A stretch of 64,000 nucleotides of DNA from Vigna angularis. Taxonomy: Eukaryota; Streptophyta; Magnoliopsida; Fabales; Fabaceae. Positions 59,648 through 64,000 of this stretch are shown here, piece by piece (within the stretch, counting starts at the first letter, position 1; each line of letters starts with the position of its first letter). The notes beneath the pieces are model-generated. The model did not search any database. It was not told the origin of the DNA and was given only the letters and a program-made list of their open reading frames with translations. The stretch covers positions 3,713,501 to 3,777,500 of the forward strand of contig NC_068975.1 in NCBI RefSeq assembly GCF_016808095.1, in the 5' to 3' direction. The position numbers and the translations under genes were made by a program.

Positions 59648-60713
59648 TGTACATTAGTACAGATTTTTAAGTCAATAACCAATCTGTTAGGTAAAAGTTA
59701 TATGATCTTTCCAGAGAATTATAATGCTAAATTGTTCCAAAAGTAAAATAAAAAAAGATAGAACTTACATCAAAGAAAGACTAAGGCAATTTACAAACGA
59801 AGACACATCCTCAAATAATTTGTTCATTTCTAGTCTCCTGTGGAATTTTAAACCAATAGATGTGATTAAAACATATAAGAACCGAAACAAAATTATCATT
59901 GTATCATGATTTGTCAACTCAAATTAACAAAATAAATCCAAGAACGACAAAAATAGTTTTGGGTCTATTCAAGCAATTAAAGAACTTGATCTCAATACTC
60001 TATCAAATCTAATGAACATATATTCTAAGCATAGTTTATGAGAAATTCGTCCAAAAAGACAGCATATATTGCAATAAATTTATGTATTTCTACCATCCAA
60101 TGAATCAATAGAATTTAAGGAAGTTGGTTTACTGGCAAAAGAGATTTGCAAGTCCATAAAATATCATCAAGGGAAGGGAAGGGACCAAGTGGGACTGTTT
60201 TTGGTCCTGCGACACTCCGGCGACGCTCCGACGGCAGTCCGGCGACCACCGCATGGGTCCGGCAAAGGGAAGGAAGTGGGTGGGAGGAATCGATACTCAA
60301 AACGCAAACTTGGTTGGCTGGGCCGGAGGGAAGACGATGCCGTCTTCGGTTCGTCTGCCAACACCGGCAATGCGGCGACCAGCAAACCAAACTGCGTGGT
60401 TGGGTGGAAGACGACGGACACCGGTGGCACTGGATGGAGCAAAAACGGCAACGTCTAATGGCTTGGGTATCCAGCGAGAGCTGTGGTGGCTGGTTCGAAG
60501 GAAAGAAGGAGAGAAGGTGCTCCATCAAATGTTCTCCGTTTTCTCTCTCTCAAAACATTTGAATCTGAAATTTTCGAAACAACCCTAAAAATTTGAATCT
60601 CCTCCCAATTCTGCCATTGCCACGTCATTCTTTGATTTTTAAAAAAAATTCCACGTGCACCAGTAACATTTAAAACAACCCTAAATGTTGTCAAAAGAGG
60701 TTGTTCAAATATC
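59648..60713 (-). repeat. Right inverted arm of the palindromic element
   Basis: Mirror of 54134-55223, including the GC-rich block (60160-60520) and the possible exon near 59770-59835. Arms differ by scattered changes, so they have been separate for some time. Confidence 0.8.
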
Positions 60714-61135
60714 ATTTTCCTTTAGAATATTAGATGGAAAGTATAGATCAATATTTAATAAATATTTTAACAAAATTGTATGAAGTTTTTTTTTCCGCTT
60801 TTTTACCAATATTAATTATGCTAAGTTTATATTGAAAAAACTTGAATTTTATTTGATTAGAGAGTAGTTCTCATGATAATGTGTTCCGTAATTAATTTAT
60901 TAGCTCAAATAATAATTAATTATCTTAATAAAAATATTTTGGTTAGTTTCTCAAAAAATTGATTATTAAAAAAAAGTTACTTTTATATATTATATGAGCG
61001 CATGACCAGATTTACATAAGAAACATGGTCATCTATCAGTGATGTATTGAATGATTTTACTATTATAAAATTACCATTAACATTAATTAACTTAAAACAA
61101 ATTATGGTTACCAATAATTGGATTATGATTACATT
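60714..61135. other. AT-rich spacer, nothing recognised
   Basis: No gene or repeat signal between the palindromic element and the final CACTA element. Confidence 0.5.
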
Positions 61136-64000
61136 CACTACAAGAAAAAAACGCTCTAACATACAATCGAAATCTGTATATAATCTCAAAAATCTATATA
61201 TAATGTGTTACATATAGATGGGTCAAGCATGAAGAGTTTTAATAGTAACAACAAACATAAAAAGAAATAGTATAGGTTTTTTTAGACTTGTATTTTGTTG
61301 ATTCTAGTTTCAGTTTCTTTCTCTTTGTTTGGTTGTAAAGAAGTTTATATATTCTTCTTTTCTTTAAGGTGCAAGCAATGTGAGACTTCTCATAGCTTAG
61401 ACTTAAAAGAAAGAAGAATAAATAAGTCTCTTCTTCACTTAGTTGCTTGTAATGCAAGTTAGCTCATGTATAGTTGTAGTTTTCATTTCTAGACTAATTA
61501 GGAAGCTTATAAACCCTTAAGAAGTGGAAGAATTGGGAGATATGGGACTTAGAAACACTCTTAGGTGTTGCTGTCTCGACTTGAAGGCATTTCAAGTCCC
61601 ACATCCTTTAGTTCTCTCCATCTACTTCCTCTCTTAGGGCTATATAAGCAACCTATAAGTCTCCTTTTAAACACACCTTTGATTGAATAAAACAAGAGTG
61701 ATTTGCATTTATTTGCTTATCTTCTTTGAGAGAAAGTTTTGTATCTTAGTTGTCTTTTGGGTCTTATCTTGTGAGAGCATGTGGCGATCCAACCTTGGCA
61801 CTTATCTTGGATCATTTCAAGTGACGTGTCTTCAATTTCCTAAGTTTTCCTATCCTTTATCTCTTCCATTTTAATCTTTTTAATTTCATTGCTTAATTGT
61901 CATGATTAGTCTTAGGCTTATCTCTTTCTAAGCATGCTATTCCATATCATATAAGGACAAAAATCCGTATATAATGTGGTCATAGGTAACATTACATATG
62001 GATAATCCATATCTAAGTTACATACGGATATTCCATATGTAAGTTAGATACAAATTGTTCGTATGTAAGTTATATACAAACAATCCGTATGTAACTTACA
62101 GACGGATTATGCGTATGTAACTTACATACGGATTATGCGTATGTAACTTACATACGTATTATCTGTATGTAACTTACATACGGATTATGCGTATGTAACT
62201 TACATACGTATTATCTGTATGTAACTTATAGATGGGGCAAGCATGAAGAGTTTTAATAGTAACAACAAACATAAAAAGAAATAGTATAGGTTTTTTTAGA
62301 CTTGTATTTTGTCGATTCTAGTTTCAGTTTCTTTCTCTTTGTTTTGTTGTAAAGAAGTTTATATATTCTTCTTTTCTTTAAGGTGCAAGCAATGTGAGAC
62401 TTCTCATAGCTTAGACTTAAAAGAAAGAAGAATAAATAAGTCTCTTCTTCACTTAGTTGCTTGTAATGCAAGTTAGCTCATGTATAGTTGTAGTTTTCAT
62501 TTCTAGACTAATTAGGAAGCTTATAAACCCTTAAGAAGTGGAAGAATTGGGAGATATGGGACTTAGAAACACTCTTAGGTGTTGCTGTCTCGACTTGAAG
62601 GCATTTCAAGTCCCACATCCTTTAGTTCTCTCCATCTACTTCCTCTCTTAGGGCTATATAAGCAACCTATAAGTCTCCTTTTAAACACACCTTTGATTGA
62701 ATAAAACAAGAGTGATTTGCATTTATTTGCTTATCTTCTTTGAGAGAAAGTTTTGTATCTTAGTTGTCTTTTGGGTCTTATCTTGTGAGAGCATGTGGCG
62801 ATCCAACCTTGGCACTTATCTTGGATCATTTCAAGTGACGTGTCTTCAATTTCCTAAGTTTTCCTATCCTTTATCTCTTCCATTTTAATCTTTTTAATTT
62901 CATTGCTTAATTGTCATGATTAGTCTTAGGCTTATCTCTTTCTAAGCATGCTATTCCATATCATATAAGGACAAAAATCCGTATATAATGTGGTCATAGG
63001 TAACATTACATATGGATAATCCATATCTAAGTTACATACGGATATTCCATATGTAAGTTAGATACAAATTGTTCGTATGTAAGTTATATACAAACAATCC
63101 GTATGTAACTTACAGACGGATTATGCGTATGTAACTTACATACGGATTATGCGTATGTAACTTACATACGTATTATCTGTATGTAACTTACATACGGATT
63201 ATGCGTATGTAACTTACATACGTATTATCTGTATGTAACTTATAGATGGGGCAAGCATGAAGAGTTTTAATAGTAACAACAAACATAAAAAGAAATAGTA
63301 TAGGTTTTTTTAGACTTGTATTTTGTCGATTCTAGTTTCAGTTTCTTTCTCTTTGTTTTGTTGTAAAGAAGTTTATATATTCTTCTTTTCTTTAAGGTGC
63401 AAGCAATGTGAGACTTCTCATAGCTTAGACTTAAAAGAAAGAAGAATAAATAAGTCTCTTCTTCACTTAGTTGCTTGTAATGCAAGTTAGCTCATGTATA
63501 GTTGTAGTTTTCATTTCTAGACTAATTAGGAAGCTTATAAACCCTTAAGAAGTGGAAGAATTGGGAGATATGGGACTTAGAAACACTCTTAGGTGTTGCT
63601 GTCTCGACTTGAAGGCATTTCAAGTCCCACATCCTTTAGTTCTCTCCATCTACTTCCTCTCTTAGGGCTATATAAGCAACCTATAAGTCTCCTTTTAAAC
63701 ACACCTTTGATTGAATAAAACAAGAGTGATTTGCATTTATTTGCTTATCTTCTTTGAGAGAAAGTTTTGTATCTTAGTTGTCTTTTGGGTCTTATCTTGT
63801 GAGAGCATGTGGCGATCCAACCTTGGCACTTATCTTGGATCATTTCAAGTGACGTGTCTTCAATTTCCTAAGTTTTCCTATCCTTTATCTCTTCCATTTT
63901 AATCTTTTTAATTTCATTGCTTAATTGTCATGATTAGTCTTAGGCTTATCTCTTTCTAAGCATGCTATTCCATATCATATAAGGACAAAAATCCGTATAT
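61136..64000. mobile_element. CACTA transposon, left part, running off the window
   Basis: Starts CACTACAAGAAAAAAACGCT, a classic CACTA terminal sequence, followed by subterminal repeats of ACTTACATACGGATTATG and its inverse (best seen 61985-62226). No transposase coding is visible within the window. The interior is a 1014-bp tandem repeat that continues past 64000, so the right end and target duplication cannot be checked. The subterminal motif differs from the CCTCGGTT family at 15-23 kb. Confidence 0.7.
61213..64000. repeat. 1014-bp tandem repeat, nearly three units in the window
   Basis: Units start at 61213, 62227 and 63241. Units 2 and 3 look identical over what is visible; unit 1 differs at a few positions (for example TTGTTGATT against TTGTCGATT). 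Each unit has an AAGTCCCACATCC word, an 8-bp-stem hairpin (GACTTGAAGGCATTTCAAGTC-type, 61578-61598), a TATA-like TATATAAG (61641, 62655, 63669) and a tail of ACATACGGAT palindromic subrepeats. The repeated short frames (72 codons minus, 63 codons plus) have no recognisable domain. Confidence 0.93.

Larger units (their letters stand above)
54134..60713. mobile_element. Large palindromic (foldback or long-TIR) DNA element with captured exons
   Basis: The left end reads TATATTTGAACAACCTCTTT; the right end, on the opposite strand, reads GATATTTGAACAACCTCTTT. The two arms match for about 1.1 kb (54134-55223 and about 59648-60713, inverted). Inside each arm lies an array of a 191-bp unit, also inverted (56167-56895 and 58940-59640). 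The centre is unique and holds exon-like pieces on both strands. A segment of about 0.9 kb (55224-56166) is present on the left only and includes an ERECTA-like exon. No target-site duplication of 8-10 bp is visible next to the ends and no transposase was recognised. A long-TIR Mutator-like element is one possibility; the superfamily is unassigned. Confidence 0.75.

Noticed and set aside
54125..60722. 9-bp target duplication for the palindromic element
   Set aside because: The 9-mers outside the ends (left and right) do not match; a Mutator assignment on this basis is not supported.
1..64000. CRISPR arrays, rRNA, tRNA genes, bacterial operons or organelle genes
   Set aside because: Looked for and not seen. 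The tRNA-like strings at 560, 1859, 29372 and 40060 are retroelement primer-binding sites, and the tandem repeats lack CRISPR-like spacers.

Overview
The window is nuclear DNA of a flowering plant, and most of it is transposable elements. Evidence: AT-rich intergenic DNA, spliced genes with GT/AG introns, plant-only families (TBL, EC1, BAHD), LTR retrotransposons of copia and gypsy types, CACTA and Mutator-like DNA transposons. The element families and remembered protein resemblances suggest a legume, perhaps a bean/cowpea/soybean relative (Phaseoleae); this is inference. I see no rRNA, tRNA, CRISPR array or bacterial-type operon.

Host genes. Three look intact: a five-exon TRICHOME BIREFRINGENCE-LIKE (TBL) O-acyltransferase gene (6575-11915, +), a single-exon egg-cell-secreted EC1-type peptide gene (13069-13461, -) and a single-exon BAHD acyltransferase of the HCT/spermidine hydroxycinnamoyl transferase type (52315-53661, -). 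A broken fasciclin-like arabinogalactan (FLA) fragment lies near 46980-47205. They do not form a shared pathway in any way the sequence shows.

Layout. 1-6500: old copia debris (primer-binding sites, gag scraps) and AT-rich spacer. 6.5-13.5 kb: TBL and EC1, convergent. 14.6-23.3 kb: three CACTA elements or fragments; the first complete one (15229-20571, TSD TTT) carries an intact-looking 11-exon gene with a transposon-type N-terminal region and a Ulp1-like C48 cysteine peptidase end; the second (21220-23280, TSD ACA) carries captured exons of an FtsJ-like methyltransferase and a phosphoglycerate-mutase-like gene. 21.07-45.81 kb: a nest. A solo gypsy LTR (21067-45807) sits in a degenerate tandem repeat and is itself split by the second CACTA element and by a non-autonomous Athila-like element (24803-45114). 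The latter's 5' LTR holds two Pack-MULE-like elements with perfect 9-bp TSDs, each with an open captured gene; its internal region holds a gypsy chromovirus (30194-35374, minus, TSD TGCAA); its 3' LTR holds a copia element (39835-44330, TSD TAGGT), which contains a 152-bp solo LTR (TSD ATAAT).

46-54 kb: dispersed repeats, the FLA fragment, a probable LTR containing a 15-unit 30-bp minisatellite, and the BAHD gene. 54.1-60.7 kb: a large palindromic element with about 1.1-kb inverted arms, 191-bp tandem repeats mirrored in both halves and an ERECTA-like exon in one half only. 61.1 kb to the end: the start of another CACTA element whose interior is a 1014-bp tandem repeat that runs off the window.

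The most notable theme is gene capture: four separate DNA elements of three structural types carry host exons within about 40 kb. All domain and family names come from reading the sequence and from memory of the families; no database search was run.
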